Shown piece by piece: positions 8,001 through 18,065 of a stretch of 64,000 bases of DNA (position 1 is the stretch's first letter; every line of letters begins with the position of its first letter). The notes below the pieces were generated by a model. It saw only the letters and a list, made by a program, of their open reading frames with translations, made no database searches and had not been told where the DNA came from. The translations under genes and the position numbers were made by a program. This stretch comes from Corynebacterium sp. MSK041. Its GTDB lineage: Bacteria > Actinomycetota > Actinomycetes > Mycobacteriales > Mycobacteriaceae. Location of the stretch: assembly GCF_030232265.1 (NCBI RefSeq), contig NZ_JASPJK010000009.1, positions 1 through 64,000 on the forward strand. The letters are read 5' to 3'.

Positions 8001-11000
8001 TACCCACGCGGATGACAGCGTCCTGCTTCTCGGTCACCGTTGTCGTCTGAACGACGGGGTCGCCGGAGGGTTTGCCGTCGACAAGCTTCTGCGTGCTTGT
8101 CACCTTCTCCTCGCCGACGACACCTTGCTTATCGACGACCTGCTCACCCGCGGCCAACGTGTCATCGAAGACGATCGTGGTCTCAAACGGGATCTTGCGC
8201 GTGGTCTCCGTGACCAGCTCCTGATCCTTTAGGCGCGGACCGTGCTCAACAATGCGATCTGTCGGTTCGGTGCGAGCCTTAGTCTCCGTGACCGTTGCTT
8301 CACCGTTGACACCATTGAAGACGGCGGCGTAGGAAGCCTCACCGTTCGAGCCTTCCTGAACAACCTTCACTTCACCCGGCGCGAGATTCGGGTTCTCGCG
8401 GATGACCGTGGAGTACGGGATCGGCTCTGTCCACTCCACCTTCTCACTCATCGGCTTCGTGCCAATGACCACAACTTCATCGACCGGGTCCTCCACACGC
8501 TTCCACGTGCGGTCTTTGTTCAAAGTCTCCTTACCCGGCTTACCTTCGGTCTCCACCTTGTAGGTGCCCTGGTTCACCGTCGGGTCGTACTTGTACACAG
8601 TGTTGAACGGAATCTCCCGCTCCAGGACGTCAATGACCGTCACCTTTGCCTTCGTGGTGTCCGTGGTGCCATCCTCGTAGGTCACCGTGACAGGAATGTC
8701 GATCGCGTCACCAATTTTCGCCCCCTTGGGTGCGGTTGCGGTGATCGTGCCATCGTCATCAATGCTGACGGTCCACCCAGCAGGAATATCGCCGAGCTTG
8801 AACGGCTTGTCCTTGGCCAGCTTGGCGTTGTCTGGGTTATCAAAGTCCACCGGCAAGGTCGCCGTCTCACCCGGATACACCGTTTCAGCCTGGTACGTTG
8901 GCTCAGCTTCCCAGCTGTTGCTCAACTTCACCACGGTCGTGACAGGCACCTCCGGGGTCGATCCATCCGGCGTTGCCACCTTGACGGTGATCGTCTTTTT
9001 ATCACCCGGCTTAGCATCGGCCGGCGGAGTGGCCGTGACAACACCGGTCTTCGGGTCGATGGAGTACGTCCAGCCGTCTTCTTCCTTGGTCAGGAGCGGT
9101 TGGCCATCCAGGTCGCCGAAGGAGAACGTAGAGCCCCTCGGGGCATCCTTCACCTTGTGCTCCACCGGTTCATTCGGGCCGGTGGATTCCACAGGATAAA
9201 CAGGAACAATGTCGCTGCGCAGAACCGTGATGGTGGCCGTGACCGGCACCATTTTCGTTTCCCCGACCCGATAGAACGTATGGACCGGAACGTCCAGGAT
9301 GTAACCCTCAGGTGCGGTGCGCGGGATCGTGGTGGTGATTTCACCAGTATCCTCATCGATCGTGAGGTGCCACGTGCCACTGTCATCCTCAACCGTGTAC
9401 TCGAGCTCTTCATTGGCGAAGCTGTAACGGTAAGGCGGCTGGTCTGTCTCACTACCGCTCAAACCCTTCTCCGGAAGGGTTGGTGTGAGAGTCACAGCCT
9501 TGCCCGGCCTATCCGTCACCCTGTCATAGTCAGGAATCTTAATTTCAGCGATGACCTGGAAGCGGACTTCCACCTCATCTGTCGTCTGGTCCGGGTAGGT
9601 GGCCTTCACCGTCGGGGAGATGGTCGTGCCCAAGGGAACGTCGTTATAAGCCGCCACTGCAGTGACCTTGCCAGTCGGATCAACCGTGACAGTCCAGCCC
9701 TCTGGAACAGTAGATTGATCGACCTCAAACTTCTCTGGGAAAACGGGCTTACGGCCCCTCATGATGGGCTTGGTGCCAATCTGGGAGGTGATCTCCTGAT
9801 TCGGCAGACCCTTTGCCACAGCCGGGCGCACCAGATCGGTGACCTGTGTGTTATTCGGGTCCACGAGCACGAAAAGCTGAATCTCATCGGTGGAACCGTT
9901 TGAGTACTCCACCGTGATCTTCGGGCGTGCAAATGTATTCGGCATCGGATTCTCCGGGGATGTGACGGTGACGTTGTAGTCCTCGTCCATCTCTACGTCC
10001 CAGCCCTCCAGGACGTACGTGTCATCCAGTTCGACTGTGGCCTCAAAGCCACCGTCAGCCTTCTTCTTAGCCAGTTCCTTGAGCAGGTCCGGCACCTGGG
10101 TGAAAGTCACTGTCTGGCGCCCAGTGTTCACCGGACCCCTCGGCCCATCCACACCCGAGATGATCTTCTTCTCATTCTGGTCATACCGCGGAGTGTGGTC
10201 CTCCGTGTCATCCAGCCTGAAGCCCTTCGAATCGATGACATTCGGCTTGTTGTAGCGCGTCAGTGAGTTAGAGCTGTCAAACGCATCGCCGTACCCATTG
10301 TTGTTCTCCACTGCGGCCTTAAGCTGATCCACACTGCGCGGCAACGCAATAACGGAGAAGTTCACATTCTTATCCGCCGCCAGATCCGTGCCACGGTATT
10401 TGGGCCACGTGGAGTAAATATCACCCTTCTCATCCACGCGCAGACGCTGCGAACCACCAGACTCCTTGGCATTTGAAGTGCCGATGAACTTGCCGTTGTC
10501 GTCATAGGCCTCTACCACCATGCGCGACAACGAGTCGTCTTGGCCTTGGCTATCTTCATCCAACGCCGGAATATTAATGTGACCGACCTTGGTCTCTTCT
10601 CCCTCAACGATCACGTGCTTGTCAAAGCTCTCCCAGTTCACCGTGATGGGATTGCACTCCATGTTCTCACTGGGCCACGGGTTCACAACCGCGGTGAAAG
10701 CAGCGTTGTCTCCCCGCGTAGCGAAAGGACTGAGAATGTTGTCCTTCGTGTAGTTGCCCTGCCACGCATAACGCACTGGGTTATCAGCACCAGCCTGCGC
10801 GAACTGCTTGACCTCATCTTCAGTCAGGTCAGCAGCAAGATTCAGGTTCCTTTGTGTGCGGCTCGCGGTGATGTCGATGGACTCATCAGCTTTGGCCGTA
10901 ACAGGCCCATTGTCAGACGGAAGAGTCTGGCCGGGAGCCATCGCCGGAACCGTACCGATATTGAGGGAGGCGCCGAAGTTTCCCGAGTTGGAAAAGCTCC

Positions 11001-11379
11001 AATCCGCAAACGTACGGTCCTTTGAGTTGTCAAAAGCGACACTCAAGCCCCACTGCGTCTTGTCCTTACTTTGCTGGGTCGGCTCCAGCGTGTGCCATGT
11101 AAAACCAGCCTGGCTGCCACCACCAGGCTTGGGGGAAGAAACAAAAACAGTACACTTATTCCCACCCGTATCCAGGTCCGAGGCCTTCTGGTCCTGTTTC
11201 TCCACCGCACCTTGGCCATCATCGCCGCGGAGGCCGCCGGTGAACTCTGCTGCCGTGGCCTGAGTATTCACAGCGCCAGGACCGACAACAGCAACCGCAC
11301 CCAACGCCAGTGAAACGACCGATGCAATAGCTATCCCTGTACGGGTAGACGTTCGCTGACGCCGAGTTGATGTAGCCAC
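5011..11379 (-). CDS. Giant repetitive surface protein with Rib-like and G5 domains
   Basis: The start is a GTG with GGAGT 5 bases upstream. An upstream in-frame ATG has no ribosome site and would displace the signal peptide. The product is about 2122 residues. Residues 1-44 are a signal peptide with basic TSTRRQRTSTR. Residues 45-415 form a unique, probably adhesive head. Residues about 416-916 hold five Rib/YPDG-like domains of ~100 residues (ATYPDQTTDEV, VTYEDGTTD). Residues about 917-1833 hold twelve G5-like domains ending VGTK or YGP, in a repeating A-B-C order. A Pro/Thr/Glu-rich wall-spanning linker (SEPGEPGEPG, TPTKPTEP) follows, then the same two-helix membrane module as the small neighbour, ending DSVEPL. 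No LPXTG motif is present. Likely an exposed adhesin or biofilm protein anchored in the membrane. Confidence 0.92.
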   Translation of the reverse strand: MATSTRRQRTSTRTGIAIASVVSLALGAVAVVGPGAVNTQATAAEFTGGLRGDDGQGAVEKQDQKASDLDTGGNKCTVFVSSPKPGGGSQAGFTWHTLEPTQQSKDKTQWGLSVAFDNSKDRTFADWSFSNSGNFGASLNIGTVPAMAPGQTLPSDNGPVTAKADESIDITASRTQRNLNLAADLTEDEVKQFAQAGADNPVRYAWQGNYTKDNILSPFATRGDNAAFTAVVNPWPSENMECNPITVNWESFDKHVIVEGEETKVGHINIPALDEDSQGQDDSLSRMVVEAYDDNGKFIGTSNAKESGGSQRLRVDEKGDIYSTWPKYRGTDLAADKNVNFSVIALPRSVDQLKAAVENNNGYGDAFDSSNSLTRYNKPNVIDSKGFRLDDTEDHTPRYDQNEKKIISGVDGPRGPVNTGRQTVTFTQVPDLLKELAKKKADGGFEATVELDDTYVLEGWDVEMDEDYNVTVTSPENPMPNTFARPKITVEYSNGSTDEIQLFVLVDPNNTQVTDLVRPAVAKGLPNQEITSQIGTKPIMRGRKPVFPEKFEVDQSTVPEGWTVTVDPTGKVTAVAAYNDVPLGTTISPTVKATYPDQTTDEVEVRFQVIAEIKIPDYDRVTDRPGKAVTLTPTLPEKGLSGSETDQPPYRYSFANEELEYTVEDDSGTWHLTIDEDTGEITTTIPRTAPEGYILDVPVHTFYRVGETKMVPVTATITVLRSDIVPVYPVESTGPNEPVEHKVKDAPRGSTFSFGDLDGQPLLTKEEDGWTYSIDPKTGVVTATPPADAKPGDKKTITVKVATPDGSTPEVPVTTVVKLSNSWEAEPTYQAETVYPGETATLPVDFDNPDNAKLAKDKPFKLGDIPAGWTVSIDDDGTITATAPKGAKIGDAIDIPVTVTYEDGTTDTTKAKVTVIDVLEREIPFNTVYKYDPTVNQGTYKVETEGKPGKETLNKDRTWKRVEDPVDEVVVIGTKPMSEKVEWTEPIPYSTVIRENPNLAPGEVKVVQEGSNGEASYAAVFNGVNGEATVTETKARTEPTDRIVEHGPRLKDQELVTETTRKIPFETTIVFDDTLAAGEQVVDKQGVVGEEKVTSTQKLVDGKPSGDPVVQTTTVTEKQDAVIRVGTKTTGTNTETVKSEVPFGVKIEFDPNMAAGTSEVTTPGVPGEKTVTIKRDITNSQPGDPQITEEITKQPVDQVIKVGTKPSEASSKVTWTAQVPFEVETRPNPELKPGEIKVVQKGVPGEKTYTADFTATGDQATVTPEEKQTKDPVNEIIEYGPKADDTSVVTKTEKPVPFETEIVFDDTLAAGEQKVDQQGENGTEVVTSTQKIVDGKPSGDPEVTTERTKEPVKQIIRVGTKTTGTNTETVETEVPFGVKIELDPEMPAGESKVTQEGKPGKKKVTITRDITNSQPGDPQISEEIIEEPVDQVIKVGTKQATATDKVTWSVPIPFSTVLRPNSELAPGETKVVQEGADGQATYEATFTGVNGEAKVTGVVSRLEPEDRIIEYGPQAEVEDTEVVTKTEKPVLFETKIIFDDTLEAGKQVVDKQGELGTEVVTSTQKIKGGKPDGEPTVTTERTKEPVAAEIRVGTKTEGTYTTESEVDVPFETEIIFDDALEAGKQETVQEGKPGKDKVTTTQTIVNSQVTGTNTETERVAEPVNKIIKVGTKGKPASTKIEWTETTPFEVEIRPNPELKPGETKVAQEGKPGEVKHTVTVNAENGEATTEDSVEKISDPVTHIIEVGPAKDQETELTDKSTQQIPFETMVEYDPNLEVGQVIEDQAGAFGEKETTKTWKLVNGQPVGEPETTEQTIKEPTPRKIRVGTKCKCEGSTETSTVTSPTKPTKPTEPGEPSEPSEPGEPGEPGEPGDSSTTPTKPTEPTKPTEPTEPSDPGEPGEPGDSSTTPTKPTEPTKPSEPTPVPPTTPGGSSGSSDPSGSGSSGAVAERCFGNAVRSPILWLLPIGLLASLGGKLIQPYLGQVQGQLDGLNAQINARVQEEMRRHGHDFDDHGLGGRVGQQHDRLKEQYGDQFGEIGRRVSEANAQLQGFVNDPMVQKLGQAAGLILALVAAGAVLYDWCGSPVGQAKTSIKGGGSSTPGGKEPSPAPSPSPSPQDSVEPL
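5580..5860 (-). repeat. Pro/Thr/Glu/Gly low-complexity linker repeats
   Basis: Degenerate short tandem repeats encode two copies of a GEPGEPGDSSTTPTKPTEP-type unit, near 5640-5700 and 5730-5790, plus flanking SEP/GEP steps. The two DNA copies are almost identical. This is the expected wall-spanning spacer of a surface protein and a likely site of length variation. Confidence 0.85.
5880..8628 (-). repeat. Twelve G5-like domains in an A-B-C higher-order array
   Basis: Each unit of ~76 residues opens with an I/VPFxT-like strand and closes with VGTK or xYGP. Type A units read FETEIVFDDTLAAGEQ and end IRVGTK. Type B read FGVKIEFDP and end IKVGTK. Type C read PNPELKPGE and end IIEYGP. The order is B-C-(A-B-C)x3-A, so the real DNA period is about 0.7 kb. 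G5 domains are known in cell-wall-binding and biofilm proteins. Neighbouring triplets are very similar in DNA, which favours recombination. Confidence 0.85.
8630..10130 (-). repeat. Five Rib/YPDG-like domains
   Basis: About 500 residues split into five ~100-residue immunoglobulin-like units. Each carries a WTVxxDxxGxVTAxxP strand pair and a T-rich ending such as VTYEDGTTD or ATYPDQTTDEV. They are divergent from each other, unlike the G5 array, so they are older or under selection for difference. Boundaries are approximate. Confidence 0.75.
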
Positions 11380-11399
11380 AATTACTCCTTCAGACTTTT

Positions 11400-11455
11400 G
11401 TGCACTATGAATGGGAAGCCCAGACAGGTATCCATAGTTACTGTGCCAAATATCT
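11400..11455 (-). promoter_or_regulatory. Duplicated upstream module of the giant surface-protein gene
   Basis: On the minus strand TTTGGCACAGTAAC is followed by CCCATTCATAGTGCA, matching 4774-4832 in order and spacing. The TTGGCACAGTA core is at 11439-11449. The remaining bases up to the next gene (11456-11697) hold AT-rich DNA and a few small inverted repeats but no gene I can support. Confidence 0.55.
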
Positions 11456-11697
11456 GCTCGTTTAGCCAACAAAAAATGTTATAAAACACCAGATAGACCT
11501 ATATAGGGGCAGCTTCGCTCCCAGATCACAGTGTCTGGATCCCAGCACGACCAATAAGTGCTGGTACACGCCATATCTCCTGAGACACGCATCAAACGAA
11601 ACTTATGTATGAGGTCCACCACATCTGACTAATACGGCGTCAATGAACTACGGTGCGCGAAAAAGCTTCCCCCCCCCGTCCAGTGCCCCGGACACGG

Positions 11698-12576
11698 TTA
11701 ATTGGTGGTTTCTGCCACGAATTGTTCAAAACGGTCCGCGATGATCTGTGGCTCCCGCGCCCAACGGTTATGCCCCAAGCCGCCAGAGAGTTCCTCGGCT
11801 TTGCGCGGTGCCTTGGTCAGGTGCGTAAGGAGATACTCGCAGGAGGCGAGGGTGCATTCATCGTCATTGGTGAACCGTGTGAGCAGGACCGGTACGTCGA
11901 CCTTCTTAATCGCCGCCGCATAATCAATGTCCTGCCCCGCCAAGTTCGCAATCGAGTTAGTCCGGTTGAACAACGACCACTCGTACACATGCCGGCCGGA
12001 CTGGCGGCCGTAGCCGGCAATATCTAATGCGCCACCCGGCCAAAAACCACGCAACTTAGCTACCTGCCCCATGAGCTGCCCGCCCAACAAAGCGCGAACA
12101 AACGCGCGACCCTGGAACCCGCGGTAATAGGGACTGCCCGTGCCCACGCCCATCAAACCTTTCAGGTTGAGCTCCTTGGCCTCCGGGCGGGCAAGGAACA
12201 TCGAGCCCACCTGGCCGCCCATTGAGTGCGTCAACATAAACGTGGGGTGATCCCGCGGCAAACCCAGCTCCTGCTTGGCCGCCTCAATCGCCCGCGGATA
12301 ATCCTCCGACGCAAGATTGTGGTAGCCCCACTGATTATCCGGCAGCGCCTTCGTGGAATTCGTGCCCTGCCCGCGCAGCTCCCCAATAGCCACGTAGTAG
12401 CCACGCGCCGCCAACTCACGCGCCAACGGCCGGTAATAACGCGCCCCCATGCCAAAGCCCGGCCACATCATCACCAAAGGAGCACCATCGGCCAGATCCT
12501 CCGGATCAAAGCAATACACGGTGCTCACCGAATGATCCGGCAAGTACGACAAGGTATAACGCTCAGTCACAGACAT
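11698..12576 (-). CDS. Alpha/beta hydrolase, paralogue 2 of the surface-protein island
   Basis: A 292-residue predicted serine hydrolase. It has the oxyanion/strand motif WPGFGMGARYYRP, GELRGQG, nucleophile elbow THSMGGQVGSMF, possible acid in RFTNDDECT and His in GGLGHNRWAR. It shares whole blocks with the 299-residue protein at 3005-3904. I start it at MSVTERY: CAATAT ends 6 bases before that ATG and no Shine-Dalgarno is present, whereas the longer reading begins inside this promoter. It is the first gene of the minus-strand island hydrolase-surface-surface-hydrolase. No signal peptide. The substrate is unknown; an ester or lipid of the envelope is only a guess from context. Confidence 0.88.
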   Translation of the reverse strand: MSVTERYTLSYLPDHSVSTVYCFDPEDLADGAPLVMMWPGFGMGARYYRPLARELAARGYYVAIGELRGQGTNSTKALPDNQWGYHNLASEDYPRAIEAAKQELGLPRDHPTFMLTHSMGGQVGSMFLARPEAKELNLKGLMGVGTGSPYYRGFQGRAFVRALLGGQLMGQVAKLRGFWPGGALDIAGYGRQSGRHVYEWSLFNRTNSIANLAGQDIDYAAAIKKVDVPVLLTRFTNDDECTLASCEYLLTHLTKAPRKAEELSGGLGHNRWAREPQIIADRFEQFVAETTN

Positions 12577-12582
12577 GAGGAA

Positions 12583-12593
12583 TATTGTGCCAA
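12583..12593 (-). promoter_or_regulatory. Shared TTGGCACAATA element before hydrolase 2
   Basis: TTGGCACAATA on the minus strand overlaps the probable -10 region of the hydrolase. It is one of four such elements, one before each gene of the island. Confidence 0.45.
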
Positions 12594-12603
12594 CAAAAGG
12601 CAA

Positions 12604-12642
12604 CCGGGGTGCGTCGATAAGCTAAATTATCCGCGACCCCGG
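12604..12642. terminator. Hairpin between hydrolase 2 and gyrB, loop carrying the 11-mer
   Basis: CCGGGGT (12604-12610) pairs with ACCCCGG (12636-12642). The 25-base loop contains CGTCGATAAGC (12612-12622), a motif found fifteen times in the window. It lies 16 bases after the gyrB stop, so it may terminate gyrB transcripts. There is no T-run. Confidence 0.4.
12612..12622 (+). repeat. CGTCGATAAGC dispersed 11-mer, intergenic copy
   Basis: One of fifteen exact copies in the window; the others are mostly in coding DNA. This copy and the one at 40816-40826 are outside genes, so codon use cannot explain them. Role unknown. Confidence 0.7.
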
Positions 12643-12658
12643 GCAACCTCACTGCGCA

Positions 12659-14764
<2,106 letters not shown>

Positions 14765-14921
14765 TCACGGCGTTCATTACGTCTCTAACCCGTGCCATCT
14801 TACACGCTTGTGGTTCCCCACAGCCGCACCGCCAGCGCCAGCGAGAGCGCGTTTCTCGCGCGATTTACCCGCACTTACCAAATCCACCAAAGTATTTGAA
14901 CAGGATTCCACTGTTTCAAGC

Positions 14922-16175
14922 TCAGTATCCAAGCACACCTAAGGGCACCACGTGGACCCCGCTCGGAAGCGTGTAGGCATACTCAGTTCCTGTAATGACG
15001 GCCAAAAATGCTGGCTTTCCTACTTTGTCTAAATCAACTCGATCATTTGCAAGTTTCAGCAGATTTTTTTCCGCTTCATTAATCCTGCTTGAACCTAGCT
15101 TTACCTCGCAGGCAGCCCACTTTGAATCCTCGGGATATTCAATGATCGCGTCTACTTCTAGGCCTGTGTTATCGCGGTAGTGATAAACCCTGCCAAACTC
15201 AGCACTGGCAAGAGTTCTCAAATCTCTTATCACCATCGACTCGAAGACTTGACCGAAATACTCCGGGTCGCTAGCCAGCCGATCGACCCCGACCCCAAGA
15301 GCTGCACACGCAAGACTCGGATCAGCCAAATGAAGTTTTGACGAGGTTCGCAGACGCGATCGCGATCGGAGCGACACACTCCAAGCTGGGAGCTCCTCTA
15401 ACGCAAAGACCTGGTTCAAAGCATCGATGTAGCCTGCGACAGTTTTCGGTTCCACTGAGCTACCCGCTGGAGCGATATCTTTAGCGATATTTTGGAGCGT
15501 TGCCTCGCTCGAGATATTTCGAGCGACGGATGACATCAATCTTCGTACGGCATCTGGGTTATGCCTCACGCCTACCGCTGCTTCAAGTTCAGACTCGTAG
15601 ATATTCTCACAGTAAGAACGGTTGAAAGCTATCGCTTGTCGTGTCCCGATTTCCAACAGTCCGGGCCATCCCCCACGAACAGCTTGTTCCGCTAAATCCT
15701 TGTAACCCAATTCTGAGGTCGCACTAACACTCTCCTCCGTCCCCAGTTGATTCAAAGAAATTGAACCCGAGGAAGCACCGCTTTCGACTAAAGCCATGGG
15801 ACGCATACGTAGCCGAGCAATACGCCCTGCACCCGAATGTCGGCTTTCATCCATGGTTGGTGATGATGACCCGGACAATATGAATTGTCCTCGTTGTTGC
15901 CGGTAATCGATCTCATGCCTAATGGCATTCCAGATTGACGGAGCTAATTGCCATTCGTCGATCAGCCGCGGAGTATCGCCTTTCAAAATTTCTGAGGGAT
16001 TCAATTCCGCTAGCTGCACCATGCTCGGAGATTTATCCAGCCGGACATGACTAGCAGCCTTGGCAAGAGCTGTGGATGTTTTTCCGCAGCCGCGAGGCCC
16101 CTCAATCAAAACTGCGCCCATGGCCTCTAGAAGCTCGGTGAGAACGGAGTCTATAGCCCGACCTTTATACTGCAT
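14922..16175 (-). CDS. AAA-family ATPase with DUF4143 domain, inserted between dciA and gyrB
   Basis: The 417-residue protein has an N-terminal P-loop ATPase of the AAA_14 type: Walker A EGPRGCGKTSTALAKA, Walker B-like PRLIDEWQLAP and a sensor region FILSGSSSP. A C-terminal DUF4143 half shows the nuclease-fold-like end EVDAIIEY..WAACEVKLG, with Glu/Asp and xExK residues. The family is common in host-associated bacteria, often as a solitary mobile cargo gene of unknown function. Here it breaks the usual dciA-gyrB adjacency. Its DNA is visibly more AT-rich than its neighbours, and it is preceded by four tandem repeats. TATGAT ends 6 bases before the ATG, so it is probably leaderless. Acquisition by transfer is inferred. 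Confidence 0.9.
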   Translation of the reverse strand: MQYKGRAIDSVLTELLEAMGAVLIEGPRGCGKTSTALAKAASHVRLDKSPSMVQLAELNPSEILKGDTPRLIDEWQLAPSIWNAIRHEIDYRQQRGQFILSGSSSPTMDESRHSGAGRIARLRMRPMALVESGASSGSISLNQLGTEESVSATSELGYKDLAEQAVRGGWPGLLEIGTRQAIAFNRSYCENIYESELEAAVGVRHNPDAVRRLMSSVARNISSEATLQNIAKDIAPAGSSVEPKTVAGYIDALNQVFALEELPAWSVSLRSRSRLRTSSKLHLADPSLACAALGVGVDRLASDPEYFGQVFESMVIRDLRTLASAEFGRVYHYRDNTGLEVDAIIEYPEDSKWAACEVKLGSSRINEAEKNLLKLANDRVDLDKVGKPAFLAVITGTEYAYTLPSGVHVVPLGVLGY

Positions 16176-16183
16176 AGGACCAT

Positions 16184-16270
16184 CATAACCTGAATTGCAA
16201 CGATTTCATGACCTGATGTGCAATGTTTTTATAACCCTTTTTGCAACAATTTCATGACCCGATTTGCAAT
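16184..16270 (-). repeat. Four ~23-bp tandem repeats upstream of the DUF4143 ATPase
   Basis: The units start at about 16184, 16207, 16230 and 16253 (last truncated) and follow CATRACCYGAWTTGCAAYRATTT. They fill exactly the gap between the dciA stop codon and the ATPase start: the last unit touches the TAA and the first ends 8 bases from the ATG. The nearest copy supplies the TATGAT used as -10. Spacing near two helical turns suggests cooperative binding by an autoregulator, perhaps the ATPase itself, or an iteron-like site. Confidence 0.85.
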
Positions 16271-16884
16271 TACCCATATGTATCCCGCGGCCCCCGGCCC
16301 TTGACGTGCAGGGGCCCGTACCGCCAGTTCTTTGTCTTCGGTGGGTAGACGTGCAGCTTTGTAATCACGCCGGGGCCGATCTTCTCCGCGATCTTGGACA
16401 ACACCGTGGACTGCATGTACTTCAAGTTTGTGGCCCAGGCAGTCTGGTCGCAGGATATAAAAACCTCCCCGTTTTTGATCATGGTCACCTCAGTGTGCTG
16501 AGCGATCTTCTCCCCCACCAAGGACTCCCAGTTCCCCATGACCCAGCCGTGCGCGATGGACTCCGTCCAGTCCCGCTGTGCAATCTCGTTTTTCACCAAG
16601 GAGCCAAAACCCTTCACGTCATAGCCACGACGCAGCGCCCGGCCATCCGCACCCGTCGGCCGACCAAAAAGTGGCCGAGTTTTTGTCTCCTCCGGAGTGA
16701 GGTCCAAGCCCGGAACCTTCAGTCCTTCCACTGCTGTGTTGCCCTTGCCCGTGCTACGCCGCGGGATGACGTTGGCGCCCTGCCGGTTCAGGTTTGGCAG
16801 TTTGCCGCCACGACGCTTCGCGGTGGCGCGCAGGTTCTCAAACGTGGACGCGACTAGGTCTTGTGGTGGGATTTGCTCGGTCAT
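16270..16884 (-). CDS. dciA: DciA family replicative helicase-loading protein (DUF721)
   Basis: The 204-residue protein has a disordered basic N-terminal half and a C-terminal DUF721 (KH-like) domain from about residue 95: [28 protein letters not shown], then a central strand [19 protein letters not shown] and a basic [12 protein letters not shown] end. DciA is the ancestral bacterial operator of DnaB loading, and its gene typically lies beside recF in actinobacteria. Its ATG overlaps the recF stop by 4 bases (ATGA), so translation is coupled. An A5-T5 sequence inside the gene (16666-16684) encodes part of KTRPLFGRP and is not treated as a terminator. Confidence 0.92.
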   Translation of the reverse strand: MTEQIPPQDLVASTFENLRATAKRRGGKLPNLNRQGANVIPRRSTGKGNTAVEGLKVPGLDLTPEETKTRPLFGRPTGADGRALRRGYDVKGFGSLVKNEIAQRDWTESIAHGWVMGNWESLVGEKIAQHTEVTMIKNGEVFISCDQTAWATNLKYMQSTVLSKIAEKIGPGVITKLHVYPPKTKNWRYGPLHVKGRGPRDTYG

Positions 16885-18065
16885 TCGGTGGCCTCCGCGA
16901 TGCGGGAGATCCCATCGACCATCTCCACGGAGTAGCGCGCGGACACATGGTCGTCGAGGTTTTCCGGCAGGTCATCGCCGACAGCAGCGGTAATGAGCAC
17001 TTGCTCGGCTTCTTCGGCGACGGCGACGAGCCTTTGGCGTCGTTTAGCATCAAGCTCCGCAAAGACATCGTCGAGAATAAGCACCGGCGCCGAACCATCC
17101 GCCGACAGCAACGCATACTCCGCGAGGTGCAGAGACAGTGCGAAAGACCAGGTCTCGCCGTGGCTAGCGTAGCCCTTCGCCGGCTGATCGCCGAGCATGA
17201 GCACGAGGTCATCGCGGTGCGGGCCCACGAGCGTAGTACCACGATCAATCTCCTCACGGCGACGACGGGACAGTTCCGTGAGGAAAGCGGCTTCGAGGAT
17301 CTCCGCCGTGATCTCTCCATTGCCAGCCAGTTCCGTCACCGCGCGGTCCAGCGTGGAGGAATAGCTTATCTGCGCTGGACGCGATTCCGGCGCGACCGAC
17401 GCATACGCTACGTGCACATTCGGAGCCAACTCACTGGTCAGCTTCATCCGGCCGGCTACTACCTGGGCACCGAGGCGGGCTAGCTGCAAGTCCCATGCGT
17501 CGAGAGTGCTCAGCGCACTGGCACCCGAATCATCGCTGTATCCCCTGCGTAGCGCCATGTTGGAATTGCGCAACAGGGCGTTGCGCTGCCGCAACACCTT
17601 GTCATAATCCGCCTTCGCCCCACCGAAACGCGGCGCGCGAATAGCGGCCAACCCATCCAAGAACCGTCGGCGTTCTGCTGGCTCTCCCACCACGAGAGCG
17701 AGGTCCTCCGGCGCAAACACCACGGTGCGCAACACCCCAAGGATTTCGCGTGGTGACTTCAACCGTGTCCGGTTGATCTGCGCCTGGTTCGCCTCCCGCG
17801 GGCTGATGAGCAGATGCGTGGTTAGCTCCCGGCCCTCATTGACTGTGGTGGCGGAGATCCTCGCATTCGCGGCACCGGCCCGCACGAGTGGAACATCCGA
17901 CGACACCCGGTGACTGGCCAACGTGGCTGAGTAAATCACCGATTCCACGATGTTGGTTTTGCCGTGACCATTGCGGCCCGAAAACACCGTGACCCCCGGC
18001 TCGAGCGACAACGACAGCTCAGGCCATGAGCGGAAGTCACGCAGATCGAGTTCGCGGAGATACAC
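16881..18065 (-). CDS. recF: DNA replication and repair protein RecF
   Basis: RecF is an SMC-like ATPase that helps load RecA at gaps with RecO and RecR. The 394-residue protein has Walker [12 protein letters not shown], the Q-loop region [21 protein letters not shown], signature [10 protein letters not shown] and Walker [14 protein letters not shown]. The start is a GTG giving [14 protein letters not shown], the usual corynebacterial N-terminus. It has no Shine-Dalgarno: the bases directly upstream are the palindrome AAAAACCCCGGGGTTTTT. dnaN lies 43 bases upstream and dciA overlaps the 3' end. Confidence 0.97.
   Translation of the reverse strand: MYLRELDLRDFRSWPELSLSLEPGVTVFSGRNGHGKTNIVESVIYSATLASHRVSSDVPLVRAGAANARISATTVNEGRELTTHLLISPREANQAQINRTRLKSPREILGVLRTVVFAPEDLALVVGEPAERRRFLDGLAAIRAPRFGGAKADYDKVLRQRNALLRNSNMALRRGYSDDSGASALSTLDAWDLQLARLGAQVVAGRMKLTSELAPNVHVAYASVAPESRPAQISYSSTLDRAVTELAGNGEITAEILEAAFLTELSRRRREEIDRGTTLVGPHRDDLVLMLGDQPAKGYASHGETWSFALSLHLAEYALLSADGSAPVLILDDVFAELDAKRRQRLVAVAEEAEQVLITAAVGDDLPENLDDHVSARYSVEMVDGISRIAEATE

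Noticed and set aside
5880..8628. CRISPR-like regular repetition
   Set aside because: The period is about 0.7 kb and all copies are coding; there are no short identical repeats with unique spacers.
6154..9903. Very long open frames (692 and 553 codons) on the plus strand opposite the giant surface-protein gene
   Set aside because: They are antisense to the G5 and Rib repeats; repeated codons keep that frame open. Products are Arg/Leu/His-rich without any domain or ribosome site.
16666..16684. AAAAAGTGGCCGAGTTTTT as a terminator
   Set aside because: It lies within dciA codons and its centre does not pair like the other members.
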